39,248 nt of DNA from Verrucomicrobiales bacterium (GCA_005805305.1 SYMW01000274.1:1-39248); one strand, 5' to 3'. Shown: positions 8,329 to 19,500, counted from the first letter of the stretch. Made by a program: numbers and translations. Notes: a model not told the origin generated them from the letters alone.

Positions 8329-8667
8329 CTACTGCGTGACCGTCAGCGGACCGTCGAAGATGGTGAGGCTCACCACCTCCGTCTTGGCGAAGTGCGGATT
8401 ATGTTTGACACCTTTAGGAGCGTGGAAGAAAGCGCCTCGAGTGTACACCGTCCCGCCCTCTTCCCATTCGCCGGAAAGGACGAAAACTTGCTCGTTCGCA
8501 AGCGGGTGGATATGGGCTGGGACTGTGACGCCGGCGCGAAACTTCCTCAGCACTGTGACCCCTCCAGACTGCTCGTTCCGGTGAAGCAAAAGCAGTTCCA
8601 CGCCCTCGTAAGGACCGGGTTGCCATGCGCTATCCACGGGATCTGGAAGCTTGATGTAAGGAAACAT
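8329..8667 (-). CDS. Single-domain cupin protein
   Basis: A 112-residue small beta-barrel protein. The cupin motif 1 reads GVTVPAHIHPLANEQVFVLSGEW, giving the usual two histidines and a Glu for metal binding, and motif 2 lies around GAFFHAPKGVKHNP with a further His. The overall pattern resembles the ChrR-like cupin group (anti-sigma C-terminal domain relatives), but the zinc-binding anti-sigma part is absent, so it is a stand-alone cupin. Enzymatic or sensing function cannot be told. It is transcribed towards lon; a pseudopilin gene on the same strand ends 177 nt upstream. No good Shine-Dalgarno is seen. Confidence 0.87.
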   Translation of the reverse strand: MFPYIKLPDPVDSAWQPGPYEGVELLLLHRNEQSGGVTVLRKFRAGVTVPAHIHPLANEQVFVLSGEWEEGGTVYTRGAFFHAPKGVKHNPHFAKTEVVSLTIFDGPLTVTQ

Positions 8668-8779
8668 GGGCCCATGAGACGCTGAATCCGCGAAAACTCA
8701 AGTTCCACTTCCGCATGACTAGCGGGGCGAGTGTGGATGAAGCTCGCCGTGAACGGGACACTCCTAGACGGCGATATCG

Positions 8780-8814
8780 GAGCGGAGGACTTCGTCGCGA
8801 CGCGAGCGGAGGAC
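8780..8814. repeat. Direct repeat flanking a short palindrome upstream of the cupin gene
   Basis: GAGCGGAGGAC occurs at 8780-8790 and 8804-8814, and between them lies the perfect 10-bp palindrome CGTCGCGACG (8793-8802). It lies in the 177-nt gap before the cupin gene and could be an operator or just a local duplication. Confidence 0.4.
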
Positions 8815-8844
8815 CGAAGGCACTCGCAAAAACGTGCGGCCGGC

Positions 8845-9669
<825 letters not shown>

Positions 9670-9902
9670 GAGAAACTAAGATGGGGGTTATGATGGGATA
9701 ATCCTCTTCGTGATGCCGAATGCAACAGCTAAAGCTGGCTGTGATGGGGCGATGTGGCATCCCATTCTTCATTCAGGATCAGGCGCCTGGCAAATTTTGT
9801 TGCGCGAACCAGTCCAACGTCCCTAGGAAATGCTTCCAACTCGATGACTACGATACCTTCCGTGGGGGCGGGCGCGGGTCGCGCGGGCTCGCTATTCGAG
9901 CG

Positions 9903-11717
9903 TCAACGCATTGGCAGAAGGATCGAGCCCAGGAGCGTCACGATCAAGCCCGCGGCGCTGTTGACGGAGACCACGACCGTCCAGGTTTTGAGCGTTTCTT
10001 TTTCAGAGAATCCGCTCAGCTTGCCGACGACCCAAAAGCCGCTGTCGTTCATCCAGGAGAGCATCATGGCGCCGAAGCCAATGGCCATGAAAATGTAGAC
10101 TGGATTATAAGGCAGTGCCGCGCCCGCGCCGCTCATGATGGGGTAAATCATGGAGGCCGTCGTGAGCATGGCCACGGTGGCGGAGCCTTGGGCGATGCGG
10201 ATGACGGCGGCGACGACCCAGGAGAGGAGAATCAAGTTGACCTGCTTGCCATGCACCAGGGCTTCGACTGCTTGACCGACGCCGGCGTTTTTGAGCATCA
10301 ATCCGAAAGCGCCACCGGCGCTGGTAATGAGGATGATGGTCCCGGCCGTGGCGAAGGGCGGCTCGATCATTTCGGCGATTTTGGCGAACGAAAGGTTTTT
10401 CTTTTGGAGCACGAGCACCGCGAGTGAAAGAAACGCCCCCACGAAGAGCGCCACGTTTCTGTTCCCCCAAAACACGCCCAGGGTATAGAGAGTTGGATTC
10501 ATGCCCCGCGTTTGCTTGAGTTCATTCGGAAAAGCGTCTTCGAGCAACAGGCGGTTCAGCCGGACCAAGTTGTCGGCTTGCGGGAGGGAGGCCCGCAGTT
10601 GCGCGGTCTCCGGCCTCAAAGTGATGTTGGCGAACCGGTTGGGATTGGAGAGATCTCGTTTGCGAATGGCGTCGTTGAGTTCGCCCACGATGAGGCTGAG
10701 GATCGGCGCGTCCGCCTGGGTGGCGTTGGCTTCTTGGAGTTTAGCTCGGTTGGCGGGCGTGAAGTTCGCGACCAAATCCTGGGAGACGGGGTCGGACGGC
10801 GTCTTGAGTTTCGACAAAAGGCTCGACGCGTTTGAGATGTTGCTTGTTTCAAATCCCTTGCCCTGGATGGCGATGAAGATGGACGAGATCGAGATGAGCG
10901 CGATGGGGAGCAGCACGGGGAGGATGGACCAAGTGAAGGAGGGGAGTTCGGACTCGGGCCGCTCGGCGCTGGCGCGGAGGGAGGCGATCGACAAACCGGG
11001 GGTTTCGCGCAGCGGGATGGAAAGGCTCCGGCCAAGCCATTTGACGGTCATCCACGAGCAGCAGACGGGCACGATTCCTGCCACGAGTCCCACCACGATT
11101 GTGAGGCCCAAGTCGAGTTTGAGATACTCGGCCATGGCGAGCGGTCCGGGGTGGGGGGCGACCAGCGAATGGGTCACCACGCCGCCGCAGCAGATGGCCA
11201 TGATGTACAGCATGTAATCCTTCCCGGTGCGCAGATGCATCGCGACCGCCAGCGGCAGGAGCAGCATGAAGAAAGTGTCGAAAAAAATCGGTATGGAAAG
11301 GACATAGCCGCTCACCAGAATGGCCGCTCCCGCGCGTTTCTCTCCGAACAGGCTGATGAATCGCCGCACCACCTTGTCGGCCGCGCCGCTGGCCATGAGG
11401 CAGAGGCCAATCACGGAAGCGAGCGCGATGACGATGCCGATCTTGCCGGCGGTATTCCCCAGTTCGGTGGCGGTCAGCTCCACGGCTTGCACCCATTGGC
11501 TTTTGGCGGGAGCGTCCCAAGCTTTGCGCAATTTTTCATCGCTGAGACCGTTCACGTTCGTCAGCAATCCGGCGAGCATCGCCGCCATCACCAGCGCGAA
11601 GAATGCGTGCACGCGAAGCTTGGTGATGAGGATGATGATCGAGATGAGGCAAACGATGAGGACGACAAAGGGCCAGTAAATGGAGGAAGCAGCGGAAGCT
11701 TGGGCGAAGAATGGCAT
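9903..11717 (-). CDS. GntP-family permease with a large central insertion
   Basis: A 604-residue integral membrane transporter of the gluconate:H+ symporter (GntP) family. Family signatures include GSYVLS-like SGYVLSIPIFFDTFFMLLLP, CCGGVVTHSLVAPHPGP and the C-terminal GSATVAMLTTASMIYP and MSWMNDSGFWVVG stretches. Typical members are about 440-450 residues with 12-14 membrane segments. Here roughly 135 extra residues (about 284-418), hydrophilic and helix-rich, interrupt the middle after SISSIFIAI and end before NRNVALFVGAFL. I set the start at the ATG at 11717 (MPFFAQAS) because family homology and the first membrane helix begin there; the open frame continues upstream antisense to the M20 gene but that part is spurious. 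Substrate is probably a sugar acid or hydroxy acid, not determinable here. Confidence 0.9.
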   Translation of the reverse strand: MPFFAQASAASSIYWPFVVLIVCLISIIILITKLRVHAFFALVMAAMLAGLLTNVNGLSDEKLRKAWDAPAKSQWVQAVELTATELGNTAGKIGIVIALASVIGLCLMASGAADKVVRRFISLFGEKRAGAAILVSGYVLSIPIFFDTFFMLLLPLAVAMHLRTGKDYMLYIMAICCGGVVTHSLVAPHPGPLAMAEYLKLDLGLTIVVGLVAGIVPVCCSWMTVKWLGRSLSIPLRETPGLSIASLRASAERPESELPSFTWSILPVLLPIALISISSIFIAIQGKGFETSNISNASSLLSKLKTPSDPVSQDLVANFTPANRAKLQEANATQADAPILSLIVGELNDAIRKRDLSNPNRFANITLRPETAQLRASLPQADNLVRLNRLLLEDAFPNELKQTRGMNPTLYTLGVFWGNRNVALFVGAFLSLAVLVLQKKNLSFAKIAEMIEPPFATAGTIILITSAGGAFGLMLKNAGVGQAVEALVHGKQVNLILLSWVVAAVIRIAQGSATVAMLTTASMIYPIMSGAGAALPYNPVYIFMAIGFGAMMLSWMNDSGFWVVGKLSGFSEKETLKTWTVVVSVNSAAGLIVTLLGSILLPMR

Positions 11718-11831
11718 GGCGGCGTGGAATGATTGAGTTCGGATAGTCCTACACGAATCGTCTTCGAGGTCAAGATTGCCCCGCCATTGTTTTGATTTTA
11801 CATCCGGCACGCTATCCCCTACACGACTCGG
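11718..11831. promoter_or_regulatory. Divergent promoter region, permease/M20 peptidase
   Basis: The 114-nt gap must drive both the minus-strand permease and the plus-strand peptidase. It contains an AT-richer core (TTGTTTTGATTTTACAT) but no promoter pair I would defend. Confidence 0.4.
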
Positions 11832-13256
11832 ATGAGTCCAGTCCGCCCCCGATTCGCGTGGTTCATGATGGTCCTCTTGTCCGCGCTTTGGAATGCCGCC
11901 GCCGCCCCGGCCACGCCTGATTTTGATTCCGCGCACGAGGAGACACTCAAGATATTGACCGGCTTCATTCGGGTCGACACGGTGAACCCTCCCGGAAACG
12001 AATCGAGAGGCGCCGAGTACTTGAAGCGATTTCTCGATGCCGAAGGGATTCCATCCGAGATTCTGGCCTTGGAAGCCGGTCGTGGGAATTTGGTGGCGAG
12101 GCTCAAGGGCAGCGGGAGGAAGAAACCATTGCTGCTGATGGCCCATCTCGACGTCGTGGGCGTTGAGCGGGAGAAGTGGACGGTGGACCCATTCGCGGGC
12201 GTGATAAAGGACGGTTACGTCTATGGGCGAGGAGCCAGCGACGACAAAGGCATGGGCGCCGTGTGTCTGGAAGTTTTGTTGCTCCTTCACCGGCTCAAGG
12301 TGCCGCTGGATCGGGACGTCATATTCCTAGCTGAAGCGGGTGAGGAGAGCAGCACCTACGTGGGGATTGATTTTATGGCCGGCAAACATTGGGAGAAAAT
12401 CGAGTCCGAATTCGCTCTCAACGAAGGCGGGCGCATTTATGAAAAGGAGGGCAAGGTTCAATACGTGGGGGTGGCCACGACTGAAAAAGTGCCTCGACCG
12501 GTTTTTTTGACGGCGCGGGGAGTCAGCGGTCACGGCTCGAAGCCTCGATTGGACAACCCGATCGTCCGCCTGGCGGCCGCGGTTGCGCGAGTTGGCCAGT
12601 GGCAGCCGCCAATGCGCCTCAATGAGACGACCCGCGCGTTTTTCAAGCGATTGGCGGCAATTTCTCCGCCGGAGGAGGCGTTCCTCTTTCAACATTTGGA
12701 GGATCCCGCCCTCGGGTTGATGGTGCAAGAGAAGCTCCGGGTCACGAACATCGGTTATAATTCCATGCTTCGGACCTCCATCTCCCCAACCGTTTTCAAG
12801 GCCGGATTCAGAAACAACGTGATCCCGGGCGATGCCACGGCCACGCTCGACGTCCGCTGGTTGCCGGATGAGGATCAGGAAGCCTTTGCCCAGGTGTTGC
12901 GCCGATTGATCGACGATCCCGCCGTGGAAGTGGCCATGGCCGAGACAGGCGGACGCAAGCCATCTCCGCCGTCCAGATTGGACACGGAGTTGTTCCGAGC
13001 TTTGGAACGGGTTCAGCAACGAATGTTTCCAGAGGCCGCCACGCTGCCGGTTATGCTGACCGGGGCCACAGATTCCGCGCAGTTGCGCGCCAAAGGGGTG
13101 CAGGTGTATGGAATCGGCAACGTGTCGACCGAAGAGGACAGCGCCCGAGTGCATGGCAATGACGAACGCACGTCCGTGGCGGGGTTGAGAAAATTTCTGG
13201 AATTTGTGTGGTGGACGGTGATCGACGTGGCGGGTGCGGGAGGGACCGGCCGCTGA
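11832..13256 (+). CDS. Secreted M20/M25/M40-family metallopeptidase
   Basis: A 474-residue zinc aminoacylase or carboxypeptidase-like enzyme of the M20 family, exported by a signal peptide (about residues 1-25, ending NAAAAPA). Metal and catalytic residues fit the family: His105 and Asp107 in MAHLDVV, bridging Asp137 in GRGASDDKG, the catalytic/metal Glu pair in EAGEES (about 171-172), a later Glu region LNEGG, and the final His in ARVHGNDER. The lid (dimerisation) domain lies around residues 225-350 (VSGHGSKPRLDNPIVRLA). Relatives cleave N-acyl amino acids or dipeptides. It is followed 74 nt later by the DNRLRE-spondin gene on the same strand. The proposed location is the periplasm or outside the cell. 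Confidence 0.93.
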   Translation: MSPVRPRFAWFMMVLLSALWNAAAAPATPDFDSAHEETLKILTGFIRVDTVNPPGNESRGAEYLKRFLDAEGIPSEILALEAGRGNLVARLKGSGRKKPLLLMAHLDVVGVEREKWTVDPFAGVIKDGYVYGRGASDDKGMGAVCLEVLLLLHRLKVPLDRDVIFLAEAGEESSTYVGIDFMAGKHWEKIESEFALNEGGRIYEKEGKVQYVGVATTEKVPRPVFLTARGVSGHGSKPRLDNPIVRLAAAVARVGQWQPPMRLNETTRAFFKRLAAISPPEEAFLFQHLEDPALGLMVQEKLRVTNIGYNSMLRTSISPTVFKAGFRNNVIPGDATATLDVRWLPDEDQEAFAQVLRRLIDDPAVEVAMAETGGRKPSPPSRLDTELFRALERVQQRMFPEAATLPVMLTGATDSAQLRAKGVQVYGIGNVSTEEDSARVHGNDERTSVAGLRKFLEFVWWTVIDVAGAGGTGR

Positions 13257-13330
13257 GAATCCTTTCCACCGTCGGTAGGTCTGATAAGGTGCCCACTGTG
13301 CCAACTAAAGCTTTGCACACGGCGCCACCG

Positions 13331-14899
13331 ATGAATCGAATTCCCCCTTCCACATGGTCCTTTGCTCTGATTCTCCTTGTCCTCGCCTCGGTCCTTCAGG
13401 CGCGATCGGAGACGGTTGTTCTGACGCCCTCGGCGGACACGACGCTGCACGAGAAGTTTCCCGGGAACAACCTGGGTGCCAATGCGGATTTATCGGCCGG
13501 GACGGTCTCGACCGGTGAGAAGACGCGAGCCTTGCTCAAGTTCGACTTGGCGGGAAAAATCCCAACAAACGCCACCATCGTCTCAGCGCAGTTGAAGCTT
13601 CAAATCATTCGGCAGCCGTCCAGCGGGGGCGCCTCGGGTGTCTTGCAATTGAACCGAGTGCGCCGTATGTGGGTCGAGGGAGTGGGAAAAAGCTTGATCG
13701 GGGAACCGGCAAACACCGGGGAAACGACATGGGCTTTAACCATGTCTCCGGGCATGCCTTGGTCGGAGGGAGGGGGAAGCTTTGGATCTGATTTCGCCTC
13801 GACTCCCAGCGCGTCGGCCTCTTTTGGAGGCCTGGGCTCGGTGACGATCCCATCGAGCCGCGAACTCGCCGCCGACGTGCAGTCATGGCTTGCTGATCCG
13901 GGTGGGAACTTAGGATGGGTGCTGGCGGTCAACGACGAGAACGTCCGGGAGTCGGCGCGACGAATCGCCTCCCGGGAAGATCCCACGAGAGCGCCCCAAC
14001 TCGTGGTGGAATACATCCTTGGGTCGAACGAGCTTCGCCTCGACAGCATCTCCTTGACGGCCACCCATGCGCTGTTGTCCTGGTCGGGAGGGACGGCTCC
14101 ATTCCAGGTGCAACGGAAGTCTAGGCTGGGCGATGATTCCTGGGTCAACGTTGGGGAGGCGACTTCAAATCGAGTCTTCCAATCGGCGTTGATTGATTCG
14201 ACCGGGTTTTATCGAGTTCGATTGGCGGATTCCGCGGCGCCCACGAATTCAAACCCTTCGACTCCGGGAGGGAGTTCGACGAATACGCCTCCAGGGACGG
14301 CGACCAACTCGCTCGACACCGCGGAGTACGAGGTGGCGTTCAAAAGCGAATGGACATCCGCGACTCATCCTCAGGAATACCCGATTGGGGCGCATTGGTC
14401 TCCACTGGTAGGAGGGACGCACCGGGCCTCGGCCGTTTTTTGGGAGGGAGGCGGTTTGGCGTCGCGCGGCATCGAAGACATGGCTGAGGTGGGGAGCATT
14501 GTGAACCTTCGCAATGAAATTAACGCCGCCATTGGGCTTGGGACGGCTTTCAATGTGTTCACTCGCCCCGGCTCCATTCCCGGCAATGGCACGGTGTTCA
14601 CATCATTCACCATGCATCGGGATTTCCCGTTGGTAACGCTGGTGACCATGATCGCTCCGAGCCCTGACTGGTTCACGGGGGTGCATGGGATCAGTTTGCG
14701 GGAGAATGGCGCTTGGGTGGAAACCAAGACGGTCGTTCTCAACCTATACGATGCGGGAACGGATAGCGGGCGCAGTTATGCCTCGCTTGATTCCGACACG
14801 CAGCCGCGGGAACGAATCCGTCAGATCACAGGTTTCCCCGCATCTGTCAACGGACAGCTCGTGCCCTTCGGCACCTTCACTTTCAAGCGCAAGAAGTGA
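13331..14899 (+). CDS. Secreted DNRLRE-domain protein with C-terminal Spondin_N domain
   Basis: A 522-residue exported protein. After a signal peptide (MNRIPPSTWSFALILLVLAS) comes a DNRLRE-type beta-sandwich (about 28-230: ADTTLHEKFPGNNLGANADL, ALLKFDLAGKIP, VQSWLADPGGNLGWVLA), a short Fn3-like or laminin-like strand region (about 230-300) and a Pro/Ser/Thr-rich linker (about 300-335). The C-terminal third (about 340-520) matches the Spondin_N pattern: FKSEWT, HWSPLVGGTH, ASRGIEDMAEVG, PLVTLVTMIAPSPDWF, GVHGISLRENGAW and LNLYDAGTDSGRSY. Spondin_N is best known from animal matrix proteins and appears sporadically in bacteria; a surface-binding role is inferred. I chose the ATG at 13331 because the signal peptide begins there. 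Confidence 0.85.
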   Translation: MNRIPPSTWSFALILLVLASVLQARSETVVLTPSADTTLHEKFPGNNLGANADLSAGTVSTGEKTRALLKFDLAGKIPTNATIVSAQLKLQIIRQPSSGGASGVLQLNRVRRMWVEGVGKSLIGEPANTGETTWALTMSPGMPWSEGGGSFGSDFASTPSASASFGGLGSVTIPSSRELAADVQSWLADPGGNLGWVLAVNDENVRESARRIASREDPTRAPQLVVEYILGSNELRLDSISLTATHALLSWSGGTAPFQVQRKSRLGDDSWVNVGEATSNRVFQSALIDSTGFYRVRLADSAAPTNSNPSTPGGSSTNTPPGTATNSLDTAEYEVAFKSEWTSATHPQEYPIGAHWSPLVGGTHRASAVFWEGGGLASRGIEDMAEVGSIVNLRNEINAAIGLGTAFNVFTRPGSIPGNGTVFTSFTMHRDFPLVTLVTMIAPSPDWFTGVHGISLRENGAWVETKTVVLNLYDAGTDSGRSYASLDSDTQPRERIRQITGFPASVNGQLVPFGTFTFKRKK

Positions 14900-14993
14900 G
14901 TTGTTGATGGTTGCAGGGAGGACGGCCAAGCTGTTCTCCTCAACAAAATAGTTTAACTCAGGGCGGGGCCGTGCTATAGGACATCCGTTTCCT

Positions 14994-16316
14994 ATGCAAC
15001 CAGCTTTTTTTCGCCGATCCCTCTTGTGCGCCGCCGCACTCGCCACCGCCACCGTCCTCTCCCATGCCGCGTCCCCACCCCCCGGGTTCTCCGCCCTGTT
15101 CAATGGAAAAGATCTGACTGGCTGGCGTGGGGGCGACACGTTTGATCATCGCAAATACTTGGCGCTCTCCGAGAGCCAGCGAGCCGAGCAAGACGCCAAA
15201 TGGACCGCCGACATGAGAGCTCATTGGACAGTGGAGGGGGACGAACTCGTGAACGACGGGCATGGGAAGTATGCGACCACCGTGGCGGATTACGGAGATT
15301 TCGAGCTGTTATTGGAATATAAGACAGTGCCATTGGCGGATTCCGGCATCTACTTGCGCGGCGTTCCGCAAGTTCAGATTTGGGATCATACCAACCCACG
15401 CGAGTTTGAAGTCAAGAATGGCGTCCAAAAAGGCAGTGGCGGCCTGTGGAACAACAGCCCTGGGGCACCTGGAAAAGATCCCTTGGTACTGGCCGACAAG
15501 CCTTTCGGCGAATGGAACAAATTTCGCATCCTCATGGTGGGCTCGCGCACCAGCATCTGGTTGAACGACAAACTCGTCGTCGATCATGCGATTCTGGAAA
15601 ATTACTACGATCGGAAGATCCCCATTCCAGCCAAGGGACCCATTGAATTACAAACCCATGGCGGCGAGATCCGCTGGCGGAATATTTTTCTGCGGGAGAT
15701 TGGAGGGGAGGAGGCGAACAAGATTCTCGCATCGAAGGGCGAGTCAGGTTTTGTGAGTGTTTTCAACGGCCGCGACTTCGCCGGTTGGGAAGGCCCTCTC
15801 GAGGACTACGAGATTCAGGACGGCGCTATCCGCTGCAAGCCCAAGCGAGGGGGCACGATTTTTACGAAAGCCGAATTTGGCGATTTCCTTGTGCGCTTGG
15901 AAATCAAGTTTCCGCCTGGTGGCAACAACGGCTTGGCGATCCGCTACCCCGGCCAGGGGGGCGCCGCGTCGGTGGGCATGTGCGAATTGCAGGTGCTGGA
16001 CGACCACTACGAGAAGGCAACCGGTGAGAAGATCGACCCACGCCAGGCACATGGTTCCGCTTATGCCATGGCTCCGGCCGCCCGGGGCTTTCACCGCCCC
16101 ATCGGCGAATGGAATTTCCAGGAGGTCTCTGTTCAAGGTTCGAAGATCAAAGTGGAGCTGAACGGTTTTTTGATCCTCGACACCGACCTGTCGAAGATCA
16201 CCTCATTCATGAACAACTCGGAGCATCCTGGCAAAGATCGGACAAAGGGCCATTTTGGGTTCGCCGGCCACAACGATCCCGTGGCGTTCCGTCACATACG
16301 TCTCAAACCGCTCTGA
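14994..16316 (+). CDS. Secreted protein with two tandem DUF1080 domains (3-keto-disaccharide hydrolase-like)
   Basis: A 440-residue exported protein: signal peptide (about 1-26, ending VLSHAAS), first DUF1080 jelly-roll (about 32-238, opening FSALFNGKDLTGWRGG and containing DSGIYLRGVPQVQIWD) and second DUF1080 (about 250-440, opening FVSVFNGRDFAGWEG, with GNNGLAIRYPG and MCELQVLDDHY). DUF1080 is annotated as 3-keto-disaccharide hydrolase and has a concanavalin/laminin-G-like fold. The motifs F-NG-DL-GW, SG-Y-RG and E-Q--D are present in both halves. A single domain is the commoner arrangement; tandem domains occur in Planctomycetota and Verrucomicrobiota. The DNRLRE gene ends 94 nt upstream and the FG-GAP operon begins 200 nt downstream. 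A role in extracellular glycan breakdown is inferred. Confidence 0.9.
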   Translation: MQPAFFRRSLLCAAALATATVLSHAASPPPGFSALFNGKDLTGWRGGDTFDHRKYLALSESQRAEQDAKWTADMRAHWTVEGDELVNDGHGKYATTVADYGDFELLLEYKTVPLADSGIYLRGVPQVQIWDHTNPREFEVKNGVQKGSGGLWNNSPGAPGKDPLVLADKPFGEWNKFRILMVGSRTSIWLNDKLVVDHAILENYYDRKIPIPAKGPIELQTHGGEIRWRNIFLREIGGEEANKILASKGESGFVSVFNGRDFAGWEGPLEDYEIQDGAIRCKPKRGGTIFTKAEFGDFLVRLEIKFPPGGNNGLAIRYPGQGGAASVGMCELQVLDDHYEKATGEKIDPRQAHGSAYAMAPAARGFHRPIGEWNFQEVSVQGSKIKVELNGFLILDTDLSKITSFMNNSEHPGKDRTKGHFGFAGHNDPVAFRHIRLKPL

Positions 16317-16516
16317 TTCGGGGGCCGCTTCCCAGGCTCAGGGAAGACGAGCTGAAGGGACTCGGCGTGGATGTATGGGCGGGATGTTGAGGTGTGTGTG
16401 CCCCGTCATAGACGGTGCCAGGACAGGACCGAATCTCCGAACCGGCATCAGGGCTCCGAATGGACTTCGAACGCGCCCAGGATTGACAAGGCCGCTCAAT
16501 TTGTTCTTCTGACCCG

Positions 16517-19500
16517 ATGATCCTAGCCGGCCGGGCACTCACGGCCTTCGCGTTCATACTTCTCGGGTGCTATCAGGCTTGCGGCAACTCCTCTTGGGTG
16601 GCGGGTCCGGGGTTCCGATCCAGATTGGCGCAGCCCAGTCAGGGCGGGAAACCGGGCTTCGTTCCCATGTTGAGTTCCCAAACTGGAATCTCTTTCACCA
16701 ATATTCTCGGTGAAGACGCCTTTTTGACCAACGCCGTGGCCCACAACGGCTCGGGAGTCGCGATCGGGGATGTTGATGGCGACGACAGGCCCGACATCCA
16801 TTTCTGCAATTTGCAAGGGCCCAATGAACTCTATCGCAACCTCGGCGATTGGAGGTTTGAGCCGATGGCGCTGGGTGAGGCCTCCTGCGCCGGGCAATTT
16901 TCCACTGGAGCCGTGTTCGCGGATGTCGACGGCGACGGGGATTTGGATTTGCTGGTGAACGGCATCTCGGCGGGGACCAGGCTGTTTCTGAACGATGGCA
17001 AGGGGCGATGGACGGAAGCTGTGGAGTCTGGGCTGTCGCGCACGGCGTCGGCGACTTCCATGGCCTTGGCCGACATGGATGGCGACGGGGATCTCGATTT
17101 GTATTGCACGCATTTCATCGACGCGATGCTTTTGGCGGATCCAACCACTCGTTTCGCGCTGGCGAGGCGGGGGGACCAGTGGGAGGTGACGCGAGTGAAT
17201 GGGGAATCGGCTCGGCTGGCGAGGTGGAAGGATCGATTCGAGGCGTTTCCGGATGGGAAAGTCAGGGAGCTGCCCGAGGTGCATGGGCTCTATCGGAACG
17301 ATGGAAAAGGCCGTTTCAAAGCGATCCAGTTCGAGCCGGGTGTTTACTCGGATCATCAAGGCAAGCCGATCCCACCATACCGGGACTGGGGACTGGCGGT
17401 GATGTTTCGCGATCTGAATAGAGACGGCATCCCCGATCTCTATGTCTGCAATGACAACACCTCGCCGGATCGGATTTGGATCAACTCCGGGCAAGGCACT
17501 TTTCGTGCGAGCGACCCGGGAATGTTTCGACACACAAGCCGGTCATCCATGGGGGTCGATGTGGCGGATTTGGACAGGGATGGGCACGACGACATCGTCG
17601 TGGTGGACATGCTGGCTCGGGACCACTCCAAAAGAATGACGCAGTTGGTGCGGGACCGCCCCAACCCGATCGAAATCGAATTGATGGACTCCCGGCCTCA
17701 GTACAACCGAAACACTCTCTTTTTGGGACGCCCTGATGGATCCTTTGTGGAAACGGCATTTATGGCTGGGGTAGCGGCCACGGACTGGACTTGGGCCGCG
17801 ATTTTCCTGGATGTCGATCTTGATGGGTATGAAGATTTTCTTGTCACCAATGGGTTTGAATTCGATGTGATGGACCAAGACAGCCACAACGTCATCAAGG
17901 ATCCGCGGCGGCGGCACACCGAGGCTCAATTAAAGAGGTCGATGCAGTTTCATCCCCGATGGCCAACGAGAAACGCCGCGTTTCGCAATCGGCGAAATGG
18001 CACTTTCGAACCGATGGGCGCCGAGTGGGGATTTGAGCTTTTGGGGGTTTCCTTCGGCCTGGCGCAGGCGGATTTGGACGCCGATGGAGATTTGGACTTG
18101 GTGGTGAATAACCTCAACGCCGCCGCCAGTCTTTATCGGAATGAGGCGGCGGCCCCGCGGATCGCGGTGCGCTTGAAGGGGCTGGGGGGCAACACTCAGG
18201 GGATCGGCGCGAGAATCGAAATCGTCGGCGGCTCGATCCGCCAAGCGCAGGAGATGATCAGTGGCGGTCGTTATCTATCCGGCGACCAGGCCCTGCGCGT
18301 GTTCGCCGCGGATTTGGGCGCCCAACAGCCCTTGCGCGCCGAGATCCGCTGGCGTGACGGCTCCCGGAGTAGCGTGGATGGCATCTTGCCGAACCGAACA
18401 TACGAAATCAGCCAATCGCATGAAGCCTCGCGAGTTCATGCGTCAGCTCAAGAGCTCCATCAAGCGGCGCACGGAGAAAGAGTGGGTGCCAAGGCCTTGC
18501 CCCCGTTGTTCTCGGATGTTTCGACGCTGATTCGGCACGAGCATGCGGAGTCGGTCTATGACGATTGGGCGCGACAACCAACGCTCCCCCGGCGCTTGAG
18601 CCGGCTCGGGCCCGGCATTGGATGGCACGATCTGGATCAGGATGGATGGGAGGATTTGATGGTAGGCGCTGGCCGTGGTGGCAACCTTGCGGTTTACAAA
18701 AACGAACACGGGAGTCATTTCAAGAAACTCGAGGGAATGCCTGCCGCGGTGGGAGATCAAGGCGCGGTGCTGGGCTGGGCCGATGGCCGGGGAAATCGAA
18801 TGCTCCTCGTGGCAAATTCGAATTATGAACTAGCTTCAGAACAGCAATCTGAGATCCATGCCCATTCGATCTTCAGCCTCCATGCTCCGGAGCGGTGGCC
18901 CGCAGGAAGCGCGAGCCTCGGACCTCTTGCTGCCGCCGACATCGACGGGGACGGAGATTTGGATGTTTTTGTGGGAGGCCGATCCAGTCCAGGGCGCTAT
19001 CCCGAGCCCGTTTCGTCCTCCATTTGGATCAATCAAAGTGGGAAACTAGCGCGGCAATCCTCGGCCGGCGATCCTTTTAAATCAATTGGCATGGTCAGTG
19101 GAGCGACCTTCCTGGATTTGGATGGAGACGGTGACTCGGATCTCGCCTTGGCCATGGAGTGGGGGCCCGTTCGGGTTTTCCAAAACGAAGGAGGGCTCTT
19201 CGAGGAAAGAACCGCCCGATGGGGGTGCGCCTCGTTGACCGGGTGGTGGACCAGCGTCACCGCGGGGGACTTTGATGGAGATGGAAGAATGGATCTGGCA
19301 TGCGGCAATTGGGGACGGAACACCGTTTACGAACTGCTTCAACCCACGGTTTTCAGATTGTATCATGGCGACTGGGACCACTCTGGCGTGGTCCAAATGA
19401 TTGAATCATGGCAGTCGGGGACAAATTGGTTTCCGGTGCATGATCGCACCTGGCTGTCGCGGGGTTTTCCGGGACTTTCAGAGCTGTTTCCCACGCACCT

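Noticed and set aside
11718-12290. N-terminal extension of the permease frame
   Set aside because: It would overlap the M20 peptidase start region on the other strand and contains no membrane segment; the ATG at 11717 begins recognisable permease sequence.
14901-14946. Hairpin (TTGTTGA ... TCAACAA) after the DNRLRE-spondin gene
   Set aside because: The outer stem is only 7 bp with a large interior and no T-run follows, so I do not call an intrinsic terminator.
16484-16489. TTGACA before the FG-GAP operon as a -35 box
   Set aside because: At 17 nt spacing the -10 position reads TTCTGA and it overlaps the start region; the TTGACA at 24691 likewise lacks a -10 partner.
16523-17533. 336-residue open frame antisense to the FG-GAP gene
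   Set aside because: The repeated calcium-loop DNA creates regular antisense codons (IQIPVAVDI-like strings); it is a shadow of the sense repeats.
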